NCBI RefSeq assembly: GCF_001182045.1
Contig: NZ_CVTY01000007.1
Location: forward strand, 1-64,000
Source of the DNA: Dakarella massiliensis
GTDB lineage: Bacteria > Pseudomonadota > Gammaproteobacteria > Burkholderiales > Burkholderiaceae_F
Reading direction: 5' to 3'
DNA: 64,000 bases
In this document: positions 29,337 to 37,154 of the stretch, piece after piece
How positions within the stretch are numbered: position 1 is the first letter of the stretch
Layout of the letters: the number at the start of each line of letters is the position of its first letter
Program-made: the position numbers and the translations under genes
The notes under the pieces: generated by a model
What the model was told of the DNA's origin: nothing
The model's database searches: none
Seen by the model: the letters and a program-made list of their open reading frames with translations, nothing else

Positions 29337-29480
29337 GGCTATGGGCGTCTAGAAATTCCCACCAAATTAATTATTATCGTATTGTGCAGGAAGTAAAAAA
29401 ATGTTCTAGCTAACAGATTTGGGAACGACATCCCCCTCGGGAAAAACATAACAGAAATCGTGCCCATAAAGGAGCTATCC

Positions 29481-30362
29481 ATGGCAAGTGCAGAAAAGAC
29501 GCTTCGTCTGATTTTTCCGGATTGGCAGCACGGCGCGAATCCGGGATCGGGGTTCGTGCCCCGGTTCCTGGCAAGCATTGCGCCTCAGGGTGAGCATTCA
29601 GAGACCGTCGAAATCACTCCTGGGGATGTGAGCCCGGAGCGGACTCAGAATGAAGTTGTGGCGGCGCGGGCCCTGACTATTCTTTCTCCGGAAGACTTCA
29701 AGGTGTGTTACAACGCCGCGCGGGAGGTTCTGGACGCCAAGACACCGGACCGCGTGATCGCGTTTTCGACGGACGGCGCGGCCTGCGTTGCTCCGATTGA
29801 TTACCTGAATGAAAAGTACGAGGGATTGGGCATTCTGTGGCTCGATGTCCATCGTGAGCCGGTAACGCCGGAGCGCTTCTGGCGTAAGCGTGCCGCGCTG
29901 TTCAGCACGTTTATCGGTGACGCGGCACAGATTCCGGGGCTGATGAAGACCTCAGTTCCGCCTTCCCGGTTCTTCTTCGTCAGCACGCGAGCGGACGAGG
30001 TGCCTCCTGCGGAAGATATCCAGTTCCATCATCTGGAAATCGGCCTCGCCAAGGAGGAAGCGCTTGACGCTGGCAATACCGCGGTTCTTGACTGGATCAA
30101 AGCGTCCGGCATCAAGCACCTAGCTATTCATATTGATATGGACTCCGTCGGCTCGGCGGATATCCGCTCCGGTATCTATCGTGAAGAGGGGCTGGTGGAT
30201 CTGTCGGAACATGATCTCAACTCTCTTAAGAAGGTGGGAGCGCTGCTTCGGGGCGTGAGCGCAGCCGTTGACGTGGTCGGCATCGGAGTTCTGGAGTATC
30301 AGATGCTAGATGCTCCTGAATTCCGGGATATGATCTCCGATCTGCCCATTTTCCAGGGCTGA
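29481..30362 (+). CDS. arginase/agmatinase-fold protein with altered metal site
   Basis: From the ATG at 29481 (aaggagc upstream) the protein has about 293 residues. Order and spacing of motifs follow the ureohydrolase family: STDGA where GGDH/CS is expected, LWLDVHREP for W-x-DAHxD, HIDMDSVGSAD for SxDxDxxDP, and VVGIGVLEYQ at the end. The first metal His is absent, the Asp of DAHxD is Glu, and the DP of the last motif is missing; DxD and Asp/His of the second motif remain. It could bind a single metal or none. Function is unknown; arginase activity should not be assumed. It stands alone between two promoters. Confidence 0.65.
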   Translation: MASAEKTLRLIFPDWQHGANPGSGFVPRFLASIAPQGEHSETVEITPGDVSPERTQNEVVAARALTILSPEDFKVCYNAAREVLDAKTPDRVIAFSTDGAACVAPIDYLNEKYEGLGILWLDVHREPVTPERFWRKRAALFSTFIGDAAQIPGLMKTSVPPSRFFFVSTRADEVPPAEDIQFHHLEIGLAKEEALDAGNTAVLDWIKASGIKHLAIHIDMDSVGSADIRSGIYREEGLVDLSEHDLNSLKKVGALLRGVSAAVDVVGIGVLEYQMLDAPEFRDMISDLPIFQG

Positions 30363-30482
30363 ACAAGAGTTCAGAGGATTAGCGCTGAGAGGGGACAACC
30401 TTTTCAGCGCTTTTTCTTACACGGAAATTTCTTGTTGCTAGACTACCCCTGTTTTCATATTTAATGAATGGAGTTTCAGAGC

Positions 30483-31064
30483 ATGGTTTCATCCGCATCT
30501 GTTTTTTCGACCGCTAAATGGCTCGAAGCGCAGTCGCTCCTCTTCAAGGCTGTGGCTGTTCTTTTCGGCTCTCTTATTCTGACGGCCGGTTCCTATATCA
30601 CGGTTCCGATGGTTCCGGTTCCGATCACGATGCAGACGTTCGCGATTACGGTTGTCGGCGCAGTGTATGGCTGGAGACTTGGCGGTCTCACCGTGCTGTT
30701 CTGGCTCATGCAGGGCGCTCTCGGTCTTCCGGTTTTCGCTCCGGGCGCGGTCGGCGGTATTGCCCGCTTCTTCGGCCCGACCGGCGGCTACCTCTTCTCC
30801 TTCCCGATCTGCGCCATGCTCACCGGCTGGATGGTTGAGCACGGTTTCAGCGGCCGCAGCTTTGTGAAGGGTTTCCTTGCGATGCTTGCCGGCAACATCC
30901 TCTGCCTGATCATCGGCGGCGCCTGGCTCGCGGTCATGATGGGCTTTGCGAAGGGCATGGCGCTTGGCGTCACCGCGTTCATTGCCGGTGCCTTCACGAA
31001 GTCCGTGCTTGGCGCGGCTGTCCTTCTTGGTATCTCTGCCGGTACGAGCCGGAAGCACAACTAA
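30483..31064 (+). CDS. bioY: biotin transporter BioY (S component)
   Basis: The protein, about 193 residues, is a small six-helix membrane protein. PMVPVPITMQTFAI, YGWRLGGLTVLFWLMQGALG and GPTGGYLFSFP are BioY hallmarks. It binds biotin in the inner membrane and works alone or with an ECF energising module, none of which is encoded here. A longer start at 30468 is possible; 30483 is preferred because ggag lies 9 bases before it. No BirA-type operator was recognised. Confidence 0.93.
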   Translation: MVSSASVFSTAKWLEAQSLLFKAVAVLFGSLILTAGSYITVPMVPVPITMQTFAITVVGAVYGWRLGGLTVLFWLMQGALGLPVFAPGAVGGIARFFGPTGGYLFSFPICAMLTGWMVEHGFSGRSFVKGFLAMLAGNILCLIIGGAWLAVMMGFAKGMALGVTAFIAGAFTKSVLGAAVLLGISAGTSRKHN

Positions 31065-31082
31065 GAAGCATCAGAGACAAAA

Positions 31083-31105
31083 AATGCCGGACTGCGTCCG
31101 GCATT
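31083..31105 (-). terminator. terminator of AlaX-type gene
   Basis: Perfect stem aatgccgga / tccggcatt. Read on the minus strand it is followed by a run of six T residues, so it serves the gene at 31162. Confidence 0.8.
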
Positions 31106-31120
31106 GCCTCTCAGATACAG

Positions 31121-31154
31121 ATCCGGACGGGAAACCGCCCGGATTTCTTTTTCT
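31121..31154 (+). terminator. bioY terminator
   Basis: Stem atccgg / ccggat with inner cgg/ccg pairing, followed on the plus strand by ttctttttctc. Confidence 0.75.
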
Positions 31155-31161
31155 CTGATGG

Positions 31162-32343
31162 TCAGGCGTTGAAAGCAGCGTTCAGTGCCTTTTCAATTTC
31201 AGCCTTCGGAGCTTTGTAGGTGCCCTGGAGGAATTTCCCGTTTCCGCCTCCGCGCCCGTTCAGAGCCTGGTTGAGCGGCTTACCGGCGGTCTTGAGATCA
31301 GCGGTTTCGGACGCGATCATGTAGTTCCAGGCGGTGTCAGGGTCGGAGCCGGGAACCGCTGCGATCACCGCGCAGACATCGGCCTTCTTTTCTTCCGTGA
31401 GCAGATTGCAGAAGGTCTTCAGATCTCCCGGAGTCAGCCCTTCCTCTTCAGCGAGCAGGAATTTTCCGCCTGAGGGGAGGGCATCTGCGCGCATTCTGAA
31501 GTAGCGGAGATTAAGTTCAGCGATCTTCGCGTCCCGGGCTTGGACTTCCGCGAGCACCTTTCTCACCGCGGCTGAAATATCGTCCGGTTTAGCGGAGAGG
31601 AGCTGAGACACGGCCTGAGCTTCCTCAACCTTTTTCGCGAAACTCCGGAGAGCTCTGCCGCCGCAGACAAATTCGATTCGGACACCGCCCCGGTGCTTCG
31701 AGAGGGTAAGGTACTTGATCATGCCAATCTCCCCCGTCTTCTTCACGTGAGTGCCGCAGCAGGCGCAGCGGTCAAGATCCGGAATGTCGATGATTCGGAT
31801 GCGTCCCGTGAGTTCTTTCTTGCTCCGGTAGTCGAGTGTCTCGAGTTCAGAGGCGGAGGGGAAGAGCTCTTCGACAGGCACATCTGCCGCCACAGCGTCG
31901 TTCGCCGCCTTTTCAATCGCCTTCAGCTCGTCCTCAGTCATCGGACCATTGAAGTCAACCGTGACGATATCGTCATCCATGTGGAAACCCACGTTTTCGT
32001 ACTTGAATTTCGCGTGTATGAGGCCGGAAAGCACATGCTCTCCGGTGTGGTTCTGCATGTTATCGAACCGGCGTTCCCAGTCGATCTTTCCTTCGACTTT
32101 GGTGCCTGCCTCGAGGGGTTTATCGGTGTAATGAATAATGACGCCCTTCACACGGCGCACATCGTTCACCTGAGCGGCACCGAGCGTCCCATGGTCTGCA
32201 GGCTGTCCGCCGCCCTCCGGATAAAACGCGGTGTCATCCAGCACCACTTCAAATCCGTTCTTCCCTTCGCTGCACGAAGTCACAGTGGCTTCGAATGACT
32301 TCAGGTAGGGGTCCTTATAGAACAGTTCGTTCAACTCTTCCAT
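31162..32343 (-). CDS. AlaX-L-type alanyl-tRNA editing protein (AlaRS-related)
   Basis: The protein, about 393 residues from the preferred ATG at 32343 (aagga 10 bases upstream; an earlier GTG exists at 32367), resembles the editing and C-terminal parts of alanyl-tRNA synthetase. The zinc motif is HTGEH in NHTGEHVLSG and a Cys-rich partner RCACCGTHV. DTAFYPEGGGQPADHG is the N-terminal editing-domain motif, and GGRGGGNGKFLQG near the end is the DHHA1 motif. It hydrolyses mischarged Ser-tRNA(Ala) or Gly-tRNA(Ala) in the cytoplasm. There is no catalytic aminoacylation domain. Confidence 0.9.
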   Translation of the reverse strand: MEELNELFYKDPYLKSFEATVTSCSEGKNGFEVVLDDTAFYPEGGGQPADHGTLGAAQVNDVRRVKGVIIHYTDKPLEAGTKVEGKIDWERRFDNMQNHTGEHVLSGLIHAKFKYENVGFHMDDDIVTVDFNGPMTEDELKAIEKAANDAVAADVPVEELFPSASELETLDYRSKKELTGRIRIIDIPDLDRCACCGTHVKKTGEIGMIKYLTLSKHRGGVRIEFVCGGRALRSFAKKVEEAQAVSQLLSAKPDDISAAVRKVLAEVQARDAKIAELNLRYFRMRADALPSGGKFLLAEEEGLTPGDLKTFCNLLTEEKKADVCAVIAAVPGSDPDTAWNYMIASETADLKTAGKPLNQALNGRGGGNGKFLQGTYKAPKAEIEKALNAAFNA

Positions 32344-32443
32344 TCGAAATGCATCCTTTCCGATCACTGAAACAATCTGAAGAGGTCAGTGTACTCGCCT
32401 AGGTATTACCTATTTGAGTCAAAGTATTGCCGTTTTGCCCTGG

Positions 32444-32476
32444 AGTGTTGCGAAAAAGCAACACTTAATTTTTTCT
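32444..32476 (+). terminator. terminator-like hairpin with no upstream gene
   Basis: agtgttgc-gaaaaa-gcaacact is a perfect 8-bp stem followed by taattttttctt. No plus-strand gene lies between the bioY terminator and this point. It could end a small RNA started near 32400 or insulate the porin promoter. Confidence 0.55.
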
Positions 32477-32534
32477 TAATTCCTTGAATTGACGCAGAAT
32501 CACTGAAAGGGAATCAAAATAATACGGTCATCCC

Positions 32535-32565
32535 GTTGATGATAATCATTCTCTTGTAGTAATAT
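32535..32565 (+). promoter_or_regulatory. porin promoter overlapped by Fur-box-like site
   Basis: The -35 box TTGATG (32536-32541) and -10 box TAATAT (32560-32565) are 18 bases apart. The stretch 32535-32553 (gttgatgataatcattctc) matches the 19-base Fur box consensus gataatgataatcattatc at 16 positions and covers the -35. Iron-dependent repression of the porin is therefore likely. Confidence 0.6.
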
Positions 32566-32619
32566 CCTCTTCGTTCAAGGCGAGACGCCTTAATTTTTTA
32601 ACTCAATTTAGGGTTCCAA

Positions 32620-33741
32620 ATGAAAAAGCACCTCATCGCGGCAGCTACACTTGCTACGTTTGCCGGCGCCGCCTTTGCGGCTCCGTCCGTTACGCTCTAC
32701 GGCGTTGTTGATACCGGCCTCGGCTATCAGCACCAGAAAGTGACCGGCCAGTCCTCGACCGACGAACTCAGCATGACTTCCAGCGTGAATGAGACCTCCC
32801 GCTGGGGCCTGACGGGCGAAGAGAAGATCGGCAACACCACCGTTTCCTTCAACCTCGCTGATCAGTTCAACTCTGACGACGGCACTCAGGCTGATGAAGA
32901 CGGCCGTCTCTTCGGCCGTGAAGCTCAGGTGAGTCTCTCTGGCCGTTACGGCACCCTGACCGCCGGCCGCATCGGCGCCCTGGGCTCCTCCATCGGCACC
33001 TATGACCAGATCTTCGCTGTCGGCGACGCGTTCGACGGCGGTGACTGGGATGTGTTCGGTCTGGCTGCTACTCCGATTATCGATAACTCCCTCACGTATC
33101 AGTCCCCGAAGTTCGCTGGTTTCCAGGTGACCGGCCAGTACTCCTTCAAGTCGAACTCCAAGGCTGACGGTACTGAAGGCCGCAGCTCTGCTGACCGCTA
33201 TGCCGGTGCTGCCGTGAACTACGAAAACGGCAACTTCCAGGCTGTGCTCGGCTATGAATTCATTGACCGCAGCTCGCTCGACTCTGCGCCCATTACGAAG
33301 GACGGCCAGCTGGTTACCCTCGGCGGCAACTACAACTTCGAAGGCGTTGCTCAGGTCTTCGCGATGGGTCAGTACTTCCGCGGCTGGGATGAAGTCGCCG
33401 GCCAGAACTACGAAGACCTCGGTCTGACGGGCAAGGGCCTCAAGGGCTGGGGCGCTCACCTCGGCACGATCGTTCCGGTTGCCGGCGGCGACCTGACGGC
33501 TGGTCTCTACTACGTTGACGGCGAAACGGGTGACTCCGCCGCTGTCGAAAGCGGCGATAAGGCGAGCGCTGACGTTCAGTACTACGGCGTCGCTGTCCGT
33601 TACGTCTACCCGCTTTCCAAGCGTACGTCCGTCTACGCCGGCGCTTCCTATGGGCAGTCCAAGGTCAAGAATGCCGTCGCGATCGACGATACGAAGACCC
33701 AGACGACTTCCGTTTACACCGGCGTGTCGTTCAAGTTCTGA
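32620..33741 (+). CDS. major outer-membrane porin
   Basis: The 373-residue protein has a signal peptide (MKKHLIAAATLATFAGAAFA), the first strand PSVTLYGVVDTGLGY and the C-terminal strand TSVYTGVSFKF ending in Phe. GRIGALGSSIGTYDQIFAVG is in the constriction-loop region. It is a trimeric general porin. Codon use is very uniform (ggc, gct, ctc, aag), as in highly expressed genes, and clearly stronger than in the other two porins of the window. A strong promoter with a Fur-box-like site lies upstream. Confidence 0.95.
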   Translation: MKKHLIAAATLATFAGAAFAAPSVTLYGVVDTGLGYQHQKVTGQSSTDELSMTSSVNETSRWGLTGEEKIGNTTVSFNLADQFNSDDGTQADEDGRLFGREAQVSLSGRYGTLTAGRIGALGSSIGTYDQIFAVGDAFDGGDWDVFGLAATPIIDNSLTYQSPKFAGFQVTGQYSFKSNSKADGTEGRSSADRYAGAAVNYENGNFQAVLGYEFIDRSSLDSAPITKDGQLVTLGGNYNFEGVAQVFAMGQYFRGWDEVAGQNYEDLGLTGKGLKGWGAHLGTIVPVAGGDLTAGLYYVDGETGDSAAVESGDKASADVQYYGVAVRYVYPLSKRTSVYAGASYGQSKVKNAVAIDDTKTQTTSVYTGVSFKF

Positions 33742-33770
33742 TAGCGTCTTCCTGACGTATTCCTGAGAAG

Positions 33771-33804
33771 AAGGGCCGGAGAGGGGATCCTCTCCGGCCC
33801 TTCT
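33771..33804 (+). terminator. porin terminator
   Basis: Perfect 13-bp stem aagggccggagag / ctctccggccctt with a 6-base loop; the T tract is short. Confidence 0.75.
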
Positions 33805-33919
33805 GCGTGAGTAATCCCTGCATTTCCCGGCATCAGGCGGCAATCCGCCGTCGCATGGTGTATCTTTTAGCCCTGACGCGAAAGTCGCCTTTTCCTTCCT
33901 AACCTATCCGCTACTCTCC

Positions 33920-35212
33920 ATGGAACCGGTGCCGAAATCTGAACCGAAACCTACCCGATCCGGGATAGAGACGCTGCTCAGTCTCCCGGAAAGCATGCAG
34001 CTGCCGCCGCCGGACCCGACGACGCCTGAGCATGCCGCGGTGATTCTTTCCGTGTCAGAGAACCCTGGCTACGCGGCGCTGGGCTTTTCAAGGATTATCG
34101 CGATCGGGGCGCCGGTGGCGTCCTGCGGACGTGTCGCGGATGCGTGCCGCGGCCGGATCGATTTTCTTGTGACGCCCGGCAGTGAACGTATTCCCTGTCA
34201 GTACGCGGTGGTTGAGGCGGAGAGGCTGCTTTCGGTAAAGGATCCTGGAGATCTCTTTTCCCCGGGAAGCGGGTCTGACGCGGAGGAGGAACCGCTCCTC
34301 GTGGTCGCCGGTTACCTGAGAGCGGTCGGTCTTGAAAAGGCGTATCGGGAGGGCCATGCCTCGGAGTATCGGGAGGAGCTCCTCCGTGACGCAGGTCTTT
34401 ACCGGCTGGAGAGAAAGGTGATTGAGTCTCTCAGGCAGCCTGTTCTCGTGCGTCTGATTCCTGCAGAGCGGGTTTCTCCGGCGCTTGCCGCATCGTCCAA
34501 CATGGCGGGGTACGATCTCTCGGAGGTTATCGAGAAACTGCGCCAGGAGGCTGAGAATCCCGGGAAGCAGCCGGAGCTTTTGCCTGAACTCGCTACCCCT
34601 CAGCCGATCCCGGTGCTGTGGCTTGACGCGGAAGGCCGCCCGACACTGGCCTCACTGCTTGAGTTTGTGAGGCGGCGGCCCGCGTCCGAACAGAAGCATT
34701 TCCTCAATACGGAAGGTCTGCCTGTCAAAGGCCTGAAAGCAGCCTTCCTGAAGGCCGAGCTTCTCAGCGCTTATGGGGACCGCGCGAGAGGTCTTTTTTC
34801 TGACACCATGCATCCGGAGTCAGCCTCGCGAGTGGCTGACGCGCTGCTGACCGCACTGCCGCTCGCGACAGCGTTTGAGGCCGCCGGAACTCCGGATGTT
34901 GTCAGGCTTCTCGCTGACGCGGCTGAGTATGCGTCTTCGTTTGCTGAACCGCCCCAGGCGCTGTCAGCCCGTCTGATTCAGGGGGAACTCGCGGTGCAGC
35001 CGGCAGTCGAACTCTGGCTTTTCGCGGCGCTGAACGCGGATCAGGCAGACCGGATCGCGTTCTGCCGCTATGCGCGGGGTTTAAGTGAAATGCTCGCGCA
35101 CCGCGCCGGCCGGAAAGCGAGACTCACGCTCTCCCGGCAGCTCGCGGCGGATTTCACCGCGTGGCTCGAAGAAAAAGTCCCTCCCAGGATGAGCGCCTTC
35201 TTACTGCGCTAA
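33920..35212 (+). CDS. unassigned protein with ddrB-ParB-like region
   Basis: The 430-residue protein is not confidently recognised. A middle segment (about residues 90-215) has the order seen in ddrB-ParB domains of mobile-element polyvalent proteins: YAVVEAERLLSVKDP, then LEKAYREGHASEYREELL, then SLRQPVLVRLIPAERVSPA. The usual GNGR motif is not there (VAGYLRAVG instead) and the QPRDR block is shortened. The C-terminal half is helical and acidic/alanine-rich, with KHFLNTEGLPVKGLKAAFLK. No signal peptide or membrane segment is seen. It is followed by its own terminator and by an AAA ATPase gene. A role in DNA transactions is a guess from the domain. Confidence 0.6.
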   Translation: MEPVPKSEPKPTRSGIETLLSLPESMQLPPPDPTTPEHAAVILSVSENPGYAALGFSRIIAIGAPVASCGRVADACRGRIDFLVTPGSERIPCQYAVVEAERLLSVKDPGDLFSPGSGSDAEEEPLLVVAGYLRAVGLEKAYREGHASEYREELLRDAGLYRLERKVIESLRQPVLVRLIPAERVSPALAASSNMAGYDLSEVIEKLRQEAENPGKQPELLPELATPQPIPVLWLDAEGRPTLASLLEFVRRRPASEQKHFLNTEGLPVKGLKAAFLKAELLSAYGDRARGLFSDTMHPESASRVADALLTALPLATAFEAAGTPDVVRLLADAAEYASSFAEPPQALSARLIQGELAVQPAVELWLFAALNADQADRIAFCRYARGLSEMLAHRAGRKARLTLSRQLAADFTAWLEEKVPPRMSAFLLR

Positions 35213-35218
35213 TATGTA

Positions 35219-35246
35219 TCACGCCCTTCGCGGCGTGACATTTTTC
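35219..35246 (+). terminator. terminator between the ddrB-ParB-like and AAA genes
   Basis: Stem tcacgcc / ggcgtga followed by cattttt. It suggests the two genes are separately transcribed or attenuated. Confidence 0.75.
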
Positions 35247-35269
35247 ATTCTCATAGGAAGATCCTGACG

Positions 35270-36490
35270 ATGACGCTCCTTGAAGCTGAAATTCAGAATT
35301 TCAAATCTTTCCGTGCTCCGGCAGCGGTGTCCCTGGTGAGCAGCGCAAAGTCCAAAAAGGGAAAGAAAGGCAAGGGGGCGAAGACCCTGCCGGTCGCGCT
35401 TTTCCTGGGAGCGAATGGAAGCGGGAAATCCAACTTTTTTGCGGCTCTCCGTTTTTTGATTGAATCCGTGAATGAGGGGAAGGTTTCTGAAGCCGTCCCG
35501 TTCCTTCTCGATGTGGAAAGCCGCCGGCGTCCTACCGTCTTCAGGCTCCGGTTTGGGAACTCCCCGGAATCCTTTTTTACCTACAGCGCGGCGATCCTTG
35601 GCCGTGAGGTCCGCGAGGAACTGCTGACCCGGACGGAGTCAGGAGATGAATCCGTGGTTTTCAGCCGGAATGGGAAAAAGACTGAAGTTACAGAGCTCTC
35701 TGATAAAGACGCGAGACAGGTTATGCGGAATCTGAGCGCGTCGAGGCTCGCTGTCAGCGATCTTCTGAAGAGCGACGATCCGGCGCTTGAACCCCTGAAG
35801 CAGTTCTTCACCGGATTCCGCTTTGAGGATTCCGAAATTCCGGGCACCGCGGCGATTGAGCTTCCGCAGGGGTTCTTCCATCAGAAAGAGATCCGGGACA
35901 GGATGACGAAGTATCTGGCGTCGCTTGATCCCAGCATCACGGGACTCACCCTGAAGCGCGGCAGCGGCGCGGCGAACTCCCGGCTCTCCGTCAGCCATTC
36001 AGTCCCCGGCGGTCTCACATTCACGCTTCCGCTGGAGGCGGAATCCGCGGGCAGCCAGAAGATGCTCGCTCTCTATTCGAAACTCTTCCCGGTGCTGAAA
36101 GAAGGCGGCGTTGCCGTGATCGATGGTCTCAGCGCGAGTCTTCACCCTAGCCTTGTACAGGATGTGATTTCGCTTTTTGAGGCACCTGAAACCAATCCTC
36201 ATGGCGCGCAGCTGCTTTGCTCGAGCCACGACGCGGTCACTCTTCGGGATAAAAGCCTTCCGTCTGACGCGGTGTGGCTTGTGAATAAAGAGCTTGATGG
36301 CGGCTCCGGCATCAGCCGGTTCTCCGGGGTTTCGAAAAAGGCGTCGAAACTGGAAGGCCCGAAGCGTGAAAAGGCTTATCTTTCGGGCGATGTCGGGGGC
36401 GTCCCCGCGGGGCATGGTCTCCAGGGACTCGCCGAAGAGGATACGATTCTCCTGCTCTCAAAGAAAGAGTGGAAGAAGCGGAATAAATAA
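35270..36490 (+). CDS. AAA_15/AbiLii-type ATP-binding protein
   Basis: The 406-residue protein has the RecF/SMC-like start LLEAEIQNFKSFRAP, Walker A FLGANGSGKSNFF (about residues 46-58), and the late block VAVIDGLSASLHPSLV followed by LCSSHDAV, which are Walker B/D-loop and H-loop. In most relatives Walker B reads DE; here the Glu position is Gly. No TOPRIM nuclease domain is seen after the ATPase, unlike OLD proteins. Relatives act in abortive infection or DNA repair, often with a partner gene. The partner here could be the preceding gene, but a terminator separates them. A lysine-rich insert (KSKKGKKGKGAK) precedes Walker A. Confidence 0.72.
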   Translation: MTLLEAEIQNFKSFRAPAAVSLVSSAKSKKGKKGKGAKTLPVALFLGANGSGKSNFFAALRFLIESVNEGKVSEAVPFLLDVESRRRPTVFRLRFGNSPESFFTYSAAILGREVREELLTRTESGDESVVFSRNGKKTEVTELSDKDARQVMRNLSASRLAVSDLLKSDDPALEPLKQFFTGFRFEDSEIPGTAAIELPQGFFHQKEIRDRMTKYLASLDPSITGLTLKRGSGAANSRLSVSHSVPGGLTFTLPLEAESAGSQKMLALYSKLFPVLKEGGVAVIDGLSASLHPSLVQDVISLFEAPETNPHGAQLLCSSHDAVTLRDKSLPSDAVWLVNKELDGGSGISRFSGVSKKASKLEGPKREKAYLSGDVGGVPAGHGLQGLAEEDTILLLSKKEWKKRNK

Positions 36491-36513
36491 GGATTGATTC
36501 CGGGCGGATGAAA

Positions 36514-36547
36514 AGAGCCCCGTGGTGAGTTTCTCACGCGGGGCTTC
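36514..36547. terminator. terminator between AAA gene and nuclease gene
   Basis: Stem agccccg...gtgag / ctcac...cggggct. It has a T-rich tail on the minus strand (ctctttt) and a weak one on the plus strand, so it serves mainly the nuclease gene. Confidence 0.7.
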
Positions 36548-36569
36548 TGTGTATCTGGAAATAGGAGAA

Positions 36570-37112
36570 TCAGTGCCTGCCGTGACGGCCTGAGGTGTCA
36601 GCGGCTTTTCGCTCAGATGCCCGGAAATCCCAGGGCGGTGTGGGAGACGCGTCCTTCCAGAGACCAAGTTTCGCGGACTTGGCGGCATCCTCAGCCGCTT
36701 CATACGCCTTGCGGTCCGCAGGGGCCACGTCCTTTGCATAGTGGCGGTAGTACCAGGCGCAGCCGCTCTTTATCTGCTCAAGATTGATGTTCTTCCCATC
36801 GAGCAGCACTTTGCCCACGATCCGGCCATAGCGATCATTGCCGTTATAGTCGACTGTAACCTGCTTGCGGTACACCAGGCGGTCAAGGTTCTGTCGTGAG
36901 TCCTGACCGAACGTCTGGTTCTTTTCCGGCGCGTCGATTCCCAGGAACCGCACGCGGTAACGGGTGCCATTCTGCGCGAGAACGGTCACAGTGTCGCCGT
37001 CTGCCACCTTCACAACCTGTCCGGAGAGCGTCGCGGCATGACTGTGCGGAGCCGCGGCTCCGAGAAGAATAGCAATCGGAAGAACCCAGTTGAGAAGCGT
37101 CGTGCGGTTCAT
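36570..37112 (-). CDS. secreted thermonuclease-family (SNase-like) nuclease
   Basis: The 180-residue protein has a signal peptide ending near AAPHSHA and one SNase OB-fold domain: VVKVADGDTVTVLAQNG, then YRVRFLGIDAPEKNQ with the catalytic Arg and acidic residues, and DRYGRIVGKV with the second Arg. It should hydrolyse DNA or RNA outside the cytoplasm. The C-terminal tail is rich in Arg, His and Lys. Confidence 0.88.
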   Translation of the reverse strand: MNRTTLLNWVLPIAILLGAAAPHSHAATLSGQVVKVADGDTVTVLAQNGTRYRVRFLGIDAPEKNQTFGQDSRQNLDRLVYRKQVTVDYNGNDRYGRIVGKVLLDGKNINLEQIKSGCAWYYRHYAKDVAPADRKAYEAAEDAAKSAKLGLWKDASPTPPWDFRASERKAADTSGRHGRH

Positions 37113-37154
37113 GTTTGTGCCTGATATAAAAAAGAATTCCTTGAGGGCGGTATT

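Noticed and set aside
29481-30362. Annotating the arginase-fold protein as arginase or agmatinase
   Set aside because: Key metal ligands are changed, so activity cannot be assumed.
32608-33843. A 411-codon minus-strand frame opposite the major porin
   Set aside because: Antisense shadow of a highly biased gene; no signal, motif or ribosome site.
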